From NCBI RefSeq assembly GCF_030813505.1, contig NZ_JAUSUE010000001.1: a stretch of 64,000 nt of DNA, one strand, 5' to 3'. Under the pieces are notes generated by a model. The model had not been told where the DNA came from and searched no databases. It saw nothing but the letters and a program-made list of their open reading frames with translations. This document shows positions 52,542 through 62,145 of this stretch, piece after piece (positions within the stretch are counted from its first letter, which is position 1; every line of letters starts with the position of its first letter). A program made the translations under genes and the position numbers. The DNA comes from Pectinatus haikarae. GTDB taxonomy: Bacteria; Bacillota; Negativicutes; Selenomonadales; Selenomonadaceae.

Positions 52542-53411
52542 TTATTCGCGCACAAGCTGCAGCAGATATTTTCCGTATTCACTCTTACACAAGGGCTGTG
52601 CGAGCCTGAGCACCTGTTCCGCGCTGATATACCCCATGCGATAGGCTATCTCTTCCGGACAGGCTATTTTTAAACCCTGACGCACCTGAACAGTCTGCAC
52701 AAAATTAGCCGCCTGTAAAAGCGAATCATGAGTACCTGTATCAAGCCATGCGTAACCGCGCCTCATTTTTTCCACGCGCAGCTTTCTGTCAGTCAAATAT
52801 ATTTTATTGATATCCGTTATTTCCAGTTCACCGCGTTTTGAAGGCTTGATTTGTTTCGCTATATCGACGATCCGATTATCGTAAAAATAAAGCCCCGTAA
52901 CGGCATAATTTGATCTTGGTTGTGCGGGCTTTTCCTCCAGACTGACGGCATTTCCCTCCGCGTCAAATTCGACCACTCCATAACGTTCCGGATCGCTCAC
53001 ATAGTAAGCAAAAACTGTTGCCCCGTCCTCATATGCGATCGCTCTCTGCAGCAGCGCAGCAAAATCCGCTCCATAAAATATATTATCGCCGAGTACCAAC
53101 ACACAGCCGTCACTGCCGATAAAATCCTCACCGATGATAAATGCCTGCGCCAATCCGTCAGGACTGGGCTGCACAGCAAAAGAAATGTTTATCCCCCATT
53201 GACTGCCGTCACCGAGCACAATCCGGAAAAGCTCATTATCATGCGGCGTGGTGATAATAAGAATATCCTTTATCCCCGCCAGCATCAGCGTACTCAATGG
53301 ATAGTAAATCATCAGCTTGTCGTATATGGGCATCAGCTGCTTGCTGATTGCTCCTGTCAACGGATAAAGCCTTGTCCCCGAGCCGCCCGCTAAAATTATT
53401 CCTTTTTTCAA
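52542..53411 (-). CDS. rfbA: Glucose-1-phosphate thymidylyltransferase
   Basis: A 289-residue RmlA that makes dTDP-glucose, the first step to dTDP-rhamnose and related sugars. Signature LAGGSGTRLYPLT at the N-terminus, SKQLMPIYDKLMIYYPLS, GDNIFYGADF, RYGVVEFD, LEEKPAQPRSNYAVTGLYFYDN and GYAWLDTGTHDSLL. rfbB, rfbC and rfbD are not in the window. It has normal composition compared with the AT-rich genes on its upstream side, so it marks the edge of the glycan island. Confidence 0.95.
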   Translation of the reverse strand: MKKGIILAGGSGTRLYPLTGAISKQLMPIYDKLMIYYPLSTLMLAGIKDILIITTPHDNELFRIVLGDGSQWGINISFAVQPSPDGLAQAFIIGEDFIGSDGCVLVLGDNIFYGADFAALLQRAIAYEDGATVFAYYVSDPERYGVVEFDAEGNAVSLEEKPAQPRSNYAVTGLYFYDNRIVDIAKQIKPSKRGELEITDINKIYLTDRKLRVEKMRRGYAWLDTGTHDSLLQAANFVQTVQVRQGLKIACPEEIAYRMGYISAEQVLRLAQPLCKSEYGKYLLQLVRE

Positions 53412-53444
53412 ACTTTACAATTACTCCTTTCAACTCTATTACAT

Positions 53445-54419
53445 TTATTCAATATGTCCCCTTAACTTAAAACTATCTATATTTATTACTAAAAATACTC
53501 CACCAATCATAATAACGCTCCACATAGCAAAAAATCGATATATTAATGTTATTTCACTTGCTAATGTATAATCTAGCCCTTGATAAACTAGTAATCCTAT
53601 TAACCCACCTTCCAATATGCCAATACTACCAGGCATTAGTGAAAGTCCCCCACCAATGGAAGATATAGTCAAAATAAAGACACATAATGAAAAATCAAAA
53701 TTCACATTGAATGCCCTTAACACATTATAAAATACAAAACATTCCATTAACCAATAAAAAATACTGATACATATCCCAATTAATATCATTTTTAATCCAA
53801 GAATTTTCACTGCACTATTATAAAAATTTTCAACATATTGTATTCTTTTATTTATAAATTTTATTTTACCAATTGATTCAAAAATATAATTAGCAAACTG
53901 TTGACATTTAAAAAATGTAATTGCAGTTCCAGCCACTAAAACAACCATACTCAAAATATAATAACTATAAACATCATCTTTTCCCAATATGATTATAGAC
54001 AATAAAAAAAGGCAAAAACATCCTAACACACCTGTTAATCTTTCTCCTATAATTGTTGGTGCTGTAAAACAAAAATCTATCTTATATTTTTCTTTTAAAA
54101 TATAAGATTTTAAGACCTCCCCCACTTTCCCTGGGGTAATTCCCATTGATAATCCAGACAAAAATATAGGGATATTTTTTTTTAATGGTATATGTATATT
54201 TAACTCCATTAAAAATATATCCCATTTCAAAAAACGACCACTATAAATAAGTATGGTAAAAAATGTTGCTAATAAAAAATATTTTTTATTAGATGTTTCA
54301 AAAACTCTTATCAATTCTTTTACATTACCTAAAAATATAATAATTGTAAAAACTATTAAACTTAATAGCAAACCTAGTATAACTTTTTTCTGTAAATCGC
54401 TAATATTAAAAGAATCCAT
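53445..54419 (-). CDS. UPF0104/lysylphosphatidylglycerol-synthase-type membrane protein
   Basis: About 324 residues, start ATG at 54419 (a GTG at 54431 is in frame). Eight or more hydrophobic helices with UPF0104 features: an SGRFLKWDIFL segment, LSGLSMGITPGKVGEVLKSYIL and the PGSIGILEGGLIGLL segment. This is the membrane part of MprF without the synthase domain; such proteins in glycan clusters are thought to be lipid or lipid-linked sugar transporters. Very AT-rich. Starts two bases before the PAP2-like stop. Confidence 0.85.
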   Translation of the reverse strand: MDSFNISDLQKKVILGLLLSLIVFTIIIFLGNVKELIRVFETSNKKYFLLATFFTILIYSGRFLKWDIFLMELNIHIPLKKNIPIFLSGLSMGITPGKVGEVLKSYILKEKYKIDFCFTAPTIIGERLTGVLGCFCLFLLSIIILGKDDVYSYYILSMVVLVAGTAITFFKCQQFANYIFESIGKIKFINKRIQYVENFYNSAVKILGLKMILIGICISIFYWLMECFVFYNVLRAFNVNFDFSLCVFILTISSIGGGLSLMPGSIGILEGGLIGLLVYQGLDYTLASEITLIYRFFAMWSVIMIGGVFLVINIDSFKLRGHIE

Positions 54420-54420
54420 T

Positions 54421-54831
54421 TTAAACACCACTTATAATAAAAGCTAAACCTGCACCTAAGAGGATACCACCTATAATTTCTAACCAAGAATGCCCCATTT
54501 TTTCCCTCAACAAAATATTTGTTTTAATTTCATTTATTTTTTGCAAAGAATTCAATATTTTTGCCTGCTGTCCCACTTTACGTCTCAAATCATGTGCATC
54601 AATAATTAAGACCAATAAAACGCCTAAGCCCAAAGAAAACAAAGATGTATCAAATCCTTCATTGAATCCACATAAGAAAACTACCGACGAAATAATTGTT
54701 GTATGAGTGCTAGGAAATCCACCATAACCAACTAAAGTGCGTGCCTTCTTACCAAATTGTAAATAATTAATACAAAATTTGCATGTTCCCGAAACAAACC
54801 ATGCCAAAAAAGGCATAATAATATATCTCAC
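54421..54831 (-). CDS. Divergent PAP2 (DUF212) family membrane protein
   Basis: About 137 residues. A GTG at 54831 follows AGGA, an ATG at 54816 follows AAGGTGAG; both are possible. It has four hydrophobic segments and the pattern VGYGGFPSTHTTIISSV, an LLVLIIDAHDLRRKVGQQAKILN segment, and GHSWLEIIGGILLGAGL, which mark the DUF212 group of PAP2-like phosphatases. It could dephosphorylate a lipid-linked sugar phosphate such as the product of the UbiA-type enzyme at 56203. Tight packing with the epimerase gene (stop and start nearly overlap). Confidence 0.8.
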   Translation of the reverse strand: MRYIIMPFLAWFVSGTCKFCINYLQFGKKARTLVGYGGFPSTHTTIISSVVFLCGFNEGFDTSLFSLGLGVLLVLIIDAHDLRRKVGQQAKILNSLQKINEIKTNILLREKMGHSWLEIIGGILLGAGLAFIISGV

Positions 54832-54832
54832 C

Positions 54833-55810
54833 TTAAATTCCTGCCTTCTCTTTTTGATAATACTTATATGCTTGATATAACATATCCACATCAGAATACT
54901 GTGGTCCCCATTCCAGCTCCTTTTTTGCATTTTCTATATCAACAATATAATTTTCATCAGCAATTTCATATTGCTCTTTATAAAGCAATTCTATCCTGAA
55001 CCGACTCAAAACAGCCAAACACTTCTTTATAAAAAAGCCATTCGTCTTTATGAGTACAGATTTTGAATGTACATTTTGTATTAAATCTTTTAACAGTCCA
55101 TACACTGTTGGTGGATTATCAGAGCCAAGATTATATTCTTTGTTAGGTATTTCTTTATCAATACATTTTATAACGGCTGTCACACAATCAAATACAGAAA
55201 TCATTTGGTAACAATTTTTACCAGAACCTATCATAGGCACTGGTAAATTTAACTCTATCAATTTAAATAATTTTTTTAATACCCCTAAACGTCCTGGACC
55301 CAAAATCATTCTCGGCCGAAAGATAGTTATATTAAAACCCAGCTCTCGATATTCGCGGCACAGATCTTCAGAAGCCTTTTTACTTTCCCCATAGGGTCCA
55401 AATGGTACTTGTGGATGATTTACTGTTACGGGTAAAAACTGAGGTCTTCCATAAGTCATATCTGTACTGAAGTAAATCAATTTATGACATTTTTTACTTC
55501 TCATTGCGTTTAGTACATTTTCCGTACCTTTATAATTTACATCCCAAAAGAATTGTTTTCTTCCTTCACGCGGCACCTTTGAATGATATTGATTAGCCGC
55601 TAAATGAATAACTATATCATCTTCACCAAAAGGTATCTTGGCAACTTCATCCTTTTTAGTTATATCTATTTTACAAAAATCACAATTATCATAGGTAGAT
55701 ACTAATGTATTTTTAATATCACAGACTAATATTTTACTATCAGATGACAATTTTTCCACCAGATAATGTCCTAAAAATCCGGCTCCACCCAAAATAATAT
55801 ATTTACTCAT
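54833..55810 (-). CDS. NAD-dependent sugar epimerase/dehydratase
   Basis: 325 residues from the ATG at 55810 (GGGAG seven bases upstream); an ATG at 55822 overlaps the upstream stop. This is an extended SDR with the Rossmann motif GGAGFLGHYL, an AANQYHSKV substrate segment, the catalytic Ser-Thr in YFSTDMTYG and the YxxxK in PYGESKKASE. It acts on a nucleotide- or lipid-linked sugar. Its place between a PAP2-like gene and an SMR-type flippase in one operon suggests a step in making a lipid-linked sugar. Confidence 0.88.
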   Translation of the reverse strand: MSKYIILGGAGFLGHYLVEKLSSDSKILVCDIKNTLVSTYDNCDFCKIDITKKDEVAKIPFGEDDIVIHLAANQYHSKVPREGRKQFFWDVNYKGTENVLNAMRSKKCHKLIYFSTDMTYGRPQFLPVTVNHPQVPFGPYGESKKASEDLCREYRELGFNITIFRPRMILGPGRLGVLKKLFKLIELNLPVPMIGSGKNCYQMISVFDCVTAVIKCIDKEIPNKEYNLGSDNPPTVYGLLKDLIQNVHSKSVLIKTNGFFIKKCLAVLSRFRIELLYKEQYEIADENYIVDIENAKKELEWGPQYSDVDMLYQAYKYYQKEKAGI

Positions 55811-55821
55811 AGTTTCTCCCA

Positions 55822-56187
55822 TTATGCTTTATAAAGTAATAAAATACCTAAACAAATAACAATTATCCCACTTATTTTATATAGATTCATACTTTCACCC
55901 AAGAAATAATAACCAATAAAGGCCGTCACAATATAACCTATACTCAAAAACGGATAAGCATAACTGACTTCTACTCTTGATAACACCACCAACCAGACCA
56001 ATACGCTTATCACATAACAGGTTAATCCGCTCCAAATATGGTAATTTAAACATATCTTTGGCAATGCAACTATTATCGAATCAAAACTTATTTGTACTTT
56101 TCCTATTACTAACATTCCTTTTTTCAAAAATAATTGAGCAGCTGCATTTAGCATTACTCCAATCAATATCATAATAAAATTTATCAT
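55822..56187 (-). CDS. Small EamA/SMR-type flippase (ArnE/ArnF-like)
   Basis: 121 residues, four hydrophobic helices, with LNAAAQLFLKKGML in helix 1, VSYAYPFLSIGYIVTAFIGY in helix 3 and IVICLGILLLYK at the end. This matches the small half-size EamA proteins that flip undecaprenyl-P-arabinose type lipids (ArnE/F) or act as SMR exporters. Its place between the epimerase and the prenyltransferase genes favours flipping of a lipid-linked sugar. Confidence 0.82.
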   Translation of the reverse strand: MINFIMILIGVMLNAAAQLFLKKGMLVIGKVQISFDSIIVALPKICLNYHIWSGLTCYVISVLVWLVVLSRVEVSYAYPFLSIGYIVTAFIGYYFLGESMNLYKISGIIVICLGILLLYKA

Positions 56188-56202
56188 TGTATCTCCTCTT
56201 TT

Positions 56203-57075
56203 TCAAAAATTTCTTGCGAAAATAATACATATAACATATAACATAACAGTCATTAAAATATGTTTATCATGCAATAAAACATCCTCTGGTGCCCCACCTA
56301 AATTTTTTACATGCACTAAGTACAGATAACGAAACAGACCATATACTACTAAAGGTATTGTTATCATCATACCATAAGAATGACTATACGTCACAGAATT
56401 CTGTTCTGTTGCAAATAAAGCATACGATGTTATTGTCATCGCAGAGACTATCGTTATAAGTTGATCAATTAAGGGTATTGAATAAAAATGCAAAACTTTA
56501 CGTTGTCTCTCCTTTTCACATTTGAATAACTCTAGCTCATGTCGTCTTTTAGATAATGCCAAAAACAGCGATAACATAAACACACACAGTATGAACCAAT
56601 TTGTCATTCCTGATTCAAAAACTGCAATAACACCAGCGAATGCTCGTAAAACAAAACCTATTGCTATGCACATTATATCAAGAATTACTTTATGTTTTAA
56701 AATAACCGAATATAGCAAATTTATAATAACATACACACTTAAAATCAGCGCTAAATATTTTCCCGCATAAACAATAATAAAAATTATTATTATTACAAGA
56801 ATCACTTGTCCTAAAACTGCCATAGGAACTGATAATTGTTTCGATGCAATAGGTCTTTTACATTTTTGTGGATGTAAACTGTCTTTATCTTTATCTATAA
56901 TATCATTAAAAATATATACTATGCTTGATGTAAAAGAAAACGCAAAAAAAATTAATACGCTTTTCAAAAATATAGCTTCATTAAAAATTCTACCTGCAAA
57001 TAGCGGAGCAGCAAAAACAAGTAGATTTTTCGTATATTGATTTATTCGCATTTCTTTTAGAATTAATTTTATCAT
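56203..57075 (-). CDS. UbiA-type prenyltransferase, DPPR synthase-like
   Basis: 290 residues, eight or nine hydrophobic helices. Aspartate motif NDIIDKDKDSLHPQKCKRP (about residue 57-75), a long HVKNLGGAPEDVLLHDKHIL C-terminal loop and the LSKRRHELELF segment are features of the UbiA subgroup that includes decaprenyl-phosphate phosphoribosyltransferase (Rv3806c). It differs from the menaquinone UbiA at 25011. It would transfer 5-phosphoribose from PRPP to a polyprenyl phosphate; the neighbours (PAP2-like, epimerase, flippase) fit this pathway. Confidence 0.82.
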   Translation of the reverse strand: MIKLILKEMRINQYTKNLLVFAAPLFAGRIFNEAIFLKSVLIFFAFSFTSSIVYIFNDIIDKDKDSLHPQKCKRPIASKQLSVPMAVLGQVILVIIIIFIIVYAGKYLALILSVYVIINLLYSVILKHKVILDIMCIAIGFVLRAFAGVIAVFESGMTNWFILCVFMLSLFLALSKRRHELELFKCEKERQRKVLHFYSIPLIDQLITIVSAMTITSYALFATEQNSVTYSHSYGMMITIPLVVYGLFRYLYLVHVKNLGGAPEDVLLHDKHILMTVMLYVICIIFARNF

Positions 57076-57090
57076 GTTAGGATTTCTCCA

Positions 57091-59337
57091 TTACTTTAAA
57101 TCACTAATTACAAAATTTATGTTGTTAATGCTAATATTTTCATCTCTAATTTTCACATGCATATTTCTATCATCCCCTTGAGTTTCAATTCTGGGAGAAT
57201 TCGTTTCAAAAACTATATTTTTCTTACCATACTCATATGGTAAATTCAACGAGACAAGCGTTCCATCTTTATTAATATTATATGCAGCTATAATATTCCC
57301 ATTCATGCTAACTTTTAAATAATATTCCTTATCTCCAGTGGCAAACGCCTTAAATTGAATTCGTTCAACCCATGCATTACTAGATATCGTCATTGTTGCT
57401 TTATTAGACATCCATCTCCAGTTACTATTTCCATTTTTTTCCTTTTTATAAAATCCACTTTCTGTAATATTTTTTGATGAAAACAAATCATTTTTTTTCT
57501 CTATTTCTAGATTTAACAGGATATTTTTTAAATTTTCAATTTCATAAGCTGAATACTGTGAAAGATAATGATTATCAAAGTCCAACATTGAATAAAACAG
57601 TTTATTATTATCAGTATTTCTTATAGGTTCTACCTTCAAAAGTCTCGCTAATGACATTTTTAATTTCAATAGGTCTTTATCAGAATATCCTCTACAATCT
57701 ATGTAAATACCTTTAAATCCTATAATAGATAATATTTTTATTTTTTCTTCAATGGGCATTTGTGCTATTGTTCTCTGCCACTCATCGTTATAGCGTCCTT
57801 TCATCGCTCCAAAGCTCCACTTTAGATTCTCAGTATACAACATTCCTGATAGAGCTTCATAATCAGGCATCTTTAAAAGAGGAGGAACTTCTGGGAAAGC
57901 AGAATAAGGCATTTGATATATCATTGCACCTTTAGGCATAGAAGTTTCTATTGCTGAAAAGAATTTCTGTTCCTGTTTCATTTCATTTTTTGCATTTTTA
58001 TACACAGATGGATCTGTTCTTTGCATTTGAGCTACTATACTAAATGAAAAAATAGCTACAGAGAAAATAATAAATCCCTTCTCCAATTTTTTATTTCTCC
58101 TTAAATAATTTTCTTTAATTTCATTTCCTAATGAACATATTGTAGCAATTGCCAGAAACGCTATAAAAATGGATACTCTATTATTTGATCTATAGACAGG
58201 TGTGACAAATAAACTAAAAATGGTTGCCAATCCACCTATTGTGCCCCATAAAAATAATATCACATTCAATCGTGAAAACAAAAAAATCTTATTTTTATCT
58301 GCATCTCTAATTTTAAATAAATATAGCAATAATATTATTTCACCAACAGCACCTATTAACCCAAGATCCGCTGTAGCATTTTCATTCACTAAAGGAGCCG
58401 TTTTATTATATTCTCCAACTTTTTCCTTCATGATATCAGTTTTAGGAAATGTTGGCAGTATCATTTGCACTAACTTCAATCCGTAAACTTCACTTTCAAA
58501 AGCCTGTCTATTTGCAATATCAACATTTTTTCCAAATTGATATTGATATACAAATAGCGGGAACAAATTAGCAAGAAATATCCCCCCCACTAATATTACT
58601 GTTATTATGCTAGCACGCATGGCTTTTATACTCTTTAATCTGGATTTTACAAGACCAGTGGTTATTAACATAATACATGTATAAAAAGGATAATACGCTA
58701 TTCCTGTTAAACTTATAAAAACAGTAATTATAAATATAATAAAATTTTTTTTATATTTCCATTCATCTTTTTTAAAAATGAAGAGTCTGTCATCATAATA
58801 ACACCAATAGCACAATAATATACTCAACGGAATAAACTGATATAGGCATAGCCAAAAATGTTCTATACGCTCAATAAAATATGGAACCATAAGATAAGTT
58901 ATTGCTCCCAACACCGAAAAAAGATATCCTATTTTCATTTGCCGTAAAACAATATATGATATATAAAGAATCATGAATCCTGATATAATATAGTATATAC
59001 CCACTGCCAAAAATTCATTCTGAACAATATACATTAATACTTTTAAGCAAAAGAGATGTATTGCATCAGTATACATGACCGGGAAATCTATGAATTCAGT
59101 TCCAAAGGGAGTTCCTAAGCGATTTGAAAAATAAGGCCAACTGTTTTCCATCATGGTTTTTAATGGAATATAAACTAAAATATAAGCATCTCCATCAGGC
59201 ATTAATATGTAAGGAATATTCTCTAATCGATACCCCCTTATAAAATAAAAATATCCTATTCCAAAAACTGTTAAAATAATAATACTGCATATTGTTTTCT
59301 TTTGATTTTTTATCTTTTGCATAAAATACTGTAACAC
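57091..59337 (-). CDS. Large membrane protein, GT-C glycosyltransferase-like, with C-terminal beta domain
   Basis: 748 residues. About 12 hydrophobic helices (to about residue 420), with a first loop DGDAYILVYIPLK and PVMYTDAIHLFCLKV that could give the acidic residues of GT-C enzymes using lipid-linked donors. A periplasmic part follows (about 440-600), then a beta-rich domain (about 620-748) that starts SGFYKKEKNGNSNWRWMSNKA and resembles the N-terminal domain of the radical SAM protein at 62146. A role in adding a lipid-linked sugar to a surface glycan is inferred. Confidence 0.7.
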   Translation of the reverse strand: MLQYFMQKIKNQKKTICSIIILTVFGIGYFYFIRGYRLENIPYILMPDGDAYILVYIPLKTMMENSWPYFSNRLGTPFGTEFIDFPVMYTDAIHLFCLKVLMYIVQNEFLAVGIYYIISGFMILYISYIVLRQMKIGYLFSVLGAITYLMVPYFIERIEHFWLCLYQFIPLSILLCYWCYYDDRLFIFKKDEWKYKKNFIIFIITVFISLTGIAYYPFYTCIMLITTGLVKSRLKSIKAMRASIITVILVGGIFLANLFPLFVYQYQFGKNVDIANRQAFESEVYGLKLVQMILPTFPKTDIMKEKVGEYNKTAPLVNENATADLGLIGAVGEIILLLYLFKIRDADKNKIFLFSRLNVILFLWGTIGGLATIFSLFVTPVYRSNNRVSIFIAFLAIATICSLGNEIKENYLRRNKKLEKGFIIFSVAIFSFSIVAQMQRTDPSVYKNAKNEMKQEQKFFSAIETSMPKGAMIYQMPYSAFPEVPPLLKMPDYEALSGMLYTENLKWSFGAMKGRYNDEWQRTIAQMPIEEKIKILSIIGFKGIYIDCRGYSDKDLLKLKMSLARLLKVEPIRNTDNNKLFYSMLDFDNHYLSQYSAYEIENLKNILLNLEIEKKNDLFSSKNITESGFYKKEKNGNSNWRWMSNKATMTISSNAWVERIQFKAFATGDKEYYLKVSMNGNIIAAYNINKDGTLVSLNLPYEYGKKNIVFETNSPRIETQGDDRNMHVKIRDENISINNINFVISDLK

Positions 59338-59392
59338 TTTATTTATCTTCCTTTTTATAAAAAATACTTATTAGACAACGGGAGGCATCTCT

Positions 59393-60559
59393 ATGTATTT
59401 CATAATCATTTCAACCGCTGACTGGGATAATCCATTCTGGACAAATAAACAGCATGTTGCAAAAACTCTTGCCGACATGGGACATCATGTTCTTTATATT
59501 GATTCGCTCGGAATGCGTACTCCTACCGCATCAGCTTCCGATTTAAGCCGCATATACAAAAGATTAATTAAACTTTTTTCTGGAACTCAAAAGATAAATG
59601 ACAATATTTGGATTATGTCCCCTTTTAGCATTCCTTTACAGAAATATTCTATTGTTCGTTGGTTAAATAAATTTATTTTAGTAAAAATGATCAATCACAC
59701 TGCCCAGAAACTAAATTTTACTAATATTATTCTCTGGACCTACAATCCTCTAACAAGTTACCTTATTGATAATATAAAAAACGGTAAAAGTATTTATCAC
59801 TGTGTTGATGAAATAAGTGCACAACCGAGTATGCCAAAACAGACAATACAAGAAGCTGAAATAAATCTATTAAAAAAAGTTGATATCACTTTTGTAACAA
59901 CCTTATCATTACTAAAAGAAAAACAGCAATATAGCAAAAATTGTTTTTACTATCCCAATGTAGCTGATTTTAATCATTTCAATACAGCCTATACTTCTAA
60001 ATTTGAAATTCCTCCTGATTTACCAACTGACAAAAAAAATATAGGCTTTATTGGTGCTATAAGCGGATATAAACAAAATTTTGTTCTCATAGCATCGCTA
60101 GCCGAACAACGACCACAATATAATATCATTCTTATCGGAAAAATTGGTGAAGGTGATCCTCATACTAACGCATCTATCCTTGAACAGTATCCTAACATTT
60201 TTTTATTAGGCGCTAAAAATTATCTTGAATTACCGCAATATCTATCCTTTTTTGACGTATGTATGCTTCCATGCTGCATAAACACTTACACAAAATATAT
60301 GTTTCCTATGAAATTTTTTGAATATCTTGCTGCAGCCAAACCAGTTGTTTCCACTGCCATACCCGCAATAAATGATTTTAAGGATTATTGTTATATCGCC
60401 AAAACCAATGCCCAATTTATATCATTTGTCGATAAAGCCATAGGCGAAGATTCCATACTATTACAAAAAAAACGACTTTTATTGGCTAAACAATACACTT
60501 ATAGTATTCGCACACAAAAAATGTTACGTACAATCGCTACATTAGAACGCACAAAATAA
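59393..60559 (+). CDS. Glycosyltransferase, GT4-like
   Basis: 388 residues, only plus-strand gene in this island besides the transposase. Two Rossmann-like halves: N-terminal part with SADWDNPFWTNKQHVAKTLA and the IYHCVDEISA segment, C-terminal part with NIGFIGAISGYKQNFVLI, and the GT-B donor motif MFPMKFFEYLAAAKPVVSTAIPA (E near residue 305). Similar to TuaH/WcaI-type enzymes of exopolysaccharide and teichuronic acid clusters. GGGAGG precedes the ATG. Sugar specificity is not readable. Confidence 0.88.
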   Translation: MYFIIISTADWDNPFWTNKQHVAKTLADMGHHVLYIDSLGMRTPTASASDLSRIYKRLIKLFSGTQKINDNIWIMSPFSIPLQKYSIVRWLNKFILVKMINHTAQKLNFTNIILWTYNPLTSYLIDNIKNGKSIYHCVDEISAQPSMPKQTIQEAEINLLKKVDITFVTTLSLLKEKQQYSKNCFYYPNVADFNHFNTAYTSKFEIPPDLPTDKKNIGFIGAISGYKQNFVLIASLAEQRPQYNIILIGKIGEGDPHTNASILEQYPNIFLLGAKNYLELPQYLSFFDVCMLPCCINTYTKYMFPMKFFEYLAAAKPVVSTAIPAINDFKDYCYIAKTNAQFISFVDKAIGEDSILLQKKRLLLAKQYTYSIRTQKMLRTIATLERTK

Positions 60560-60587
60560 TCTTCTTTATATAGTTTTTATAATATCT

Positions 60588-62123
60588 TTATATAATAATT
60601 TTTTTATTCTTAAAAACTACCTCAAATGACTTTCCTGTAATTTTAGAATTACTATTATGTCTAACTTTATTATTATCAACATATATTTGTAATTCATTTC
60701 TGTCTTTAATAAATAATAATGCATCCTCTATATTGCATTTCCACACATTATCATATTGCCCTATATAATCCAATAACTTACTATGTACACTTATTCGTTC
60801 AGCTTCTGAATTCCACCCATATTGATATGTCTCTGAAGATGGATGATCAAGATATCCAAATATCCCATTTGCCATATAATAACTTTCAAAACAATCTATA
60901 TAAGGCTTTATTGACTTATTATAACGATTATAACAATCACCATGCAACATACATTGCTGACTTAGTTCTACAAAATTCTTGCTTATAAATGGAACTTGTC
61001 CACTTCTTCCTAACATATATTGTGGATCATTATGAATAATCCCGCCAACAAAACCACTATATTTACTATCTATTAGTGCATCAACTGCAAATCGCGGATT
61101 TTTATGAAAAGGTGAAACAGCAAACCAGCCATTTTTCTTTTTACCAACGTTTTTTTCAAGCCACAACCTCGATCCCAAGCTTTCCATATAAGCTCCAGTG
61201 TAACACCCTCCCCAGTCAGGAAAATGATTTTGTGAATGGCTTAAAAGACTACCTCCATTTGCCGTTACAGCATTAATTAAATTCCAATCACTTGATGAAA
61301 AGTTATTATTCGTAACTAATGCCAGCGAAATAGGCATTTTCTTATCACAATATAATTCAAATAGTCTCTTTGCAGATGTTACCGCTTGATCGCAATCTAA
61401 TCTCATAGTGACCGCAGTTTGGTAACCAGCAGGAATTTCTTTTACGTATGGTATGCATTGTAAATTTTCTAAACGATAATTAGCAAAAAATTCTTCAATT
61501 ATCGTCCATTCTAAACTGTCAACTGGGCCTACTTTCCTGTTCATCCATAAAATTGATTTTTTCGATAAATCTTTTAAACATAAGTACTCACTTTGGAAAT
61601 CATTACTATCATTAAATACTGATGCTAAAGAATATTCTTCGCATTTATCTGTTTTACATGAAACTGAAAAATCATATGACGGAAGTACAGTTATTGCCCC
61701 ATAACCATTATTATTCCATTCGTCTGCATAATCGTAGCGGGAAAAATATCTTTTGAGAAAATACCATTTATTTGTTAATTTTTTATCAGAAACATATTTA
61801 ACAAATAAATTTGTTTTATCAGATTCAGCTCCCTTCATAATCAAATAATCGTATTTATACTCAGTCAATTTTAACGCAAATAAGTCAGCTATGTATTCGT
61901 TTGGTTTCCCTAATATTACATATTTTCCAGACATATTATTTATAAATTTTTTTATATATTCTAAATTAGGTTCTATTAATATTGCCAGTTTAGGAATCAT
62001 ATCAACATCTTCATAAAAAAACAGACACACTTGCATTTTGGTAAAGGAACGTATGCAGGCTGCATATACTATTTGTGCCGCATATTGATTTTTTCTATCA
62101 TACACAATACATAATTTATTCAA
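60588..62123 (-). CDS. Polysaccharide-deacetylase-like protein
   Basis: 511 residues, not a close match to any family. Residues about 230-300 resemble a NodB/CE4 fold: VTMRLDCDQAVTSAK (Asp in place of the TFDD motif), a LALVTNN strand and LLSHSQNHFPDWGG, which gives the two His of the metal site. The region at 380-440 (GYLDHPSSETYQYGW) may carry the last motif. The first 200 residues look like a non-catalytic alpha/beta domain. It could de-acetylate a surface sugar. A 22-bp gap separates it from the radical SAM gene upstream. Confidence 0.6.
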   Translation of the reverse strand: MNKLCIVYDRKNQYAAQIVYAACIRSFTKMQVCLFFYEDVDMIPKLAILIEPNLEYIKKFINNMSGKYVILGKPNEYIADLFALKLTEYKYDYLIMKGAESDKTNLFVKYVSDKKLTNKWYFLKRYFSRYDYADEWNNNGYGAITVLPSYDFSVSCKTDKCEEYSLASVFNDSNDFQSEYLCLKDLSKKSILWMNRKVGPVDSLEWTIIEEFFANYRLENLQCIPYVKEIPAGYQTAVTMRLDCDQAVTSAKRLFELYCDKKMPISLALVTNNNFSSSDWNLINAVTANGGSLLSHSQNHFPDWGGCYTGAYMESLGSRLWLEKNVGKKKNGWFAVSPFHKNPRFAVDALIDSKYSGFVGGIIHNDPQYMLGRSGQVPFISKNFVELSQQCMLHGDCYNRYNKSIKPYIDCFESYYMANGIFGYLDHPSSETYQYGWNSEAERISVHSKLLDYIGQYDNVWKCNIEDALLFIKDRNELQIYVDNNKVRHNSNSKITGKSFEVVFKNKKIII

Positions 62124-62145
62124 TGTGCTTTCCTTTCAAGGAATT

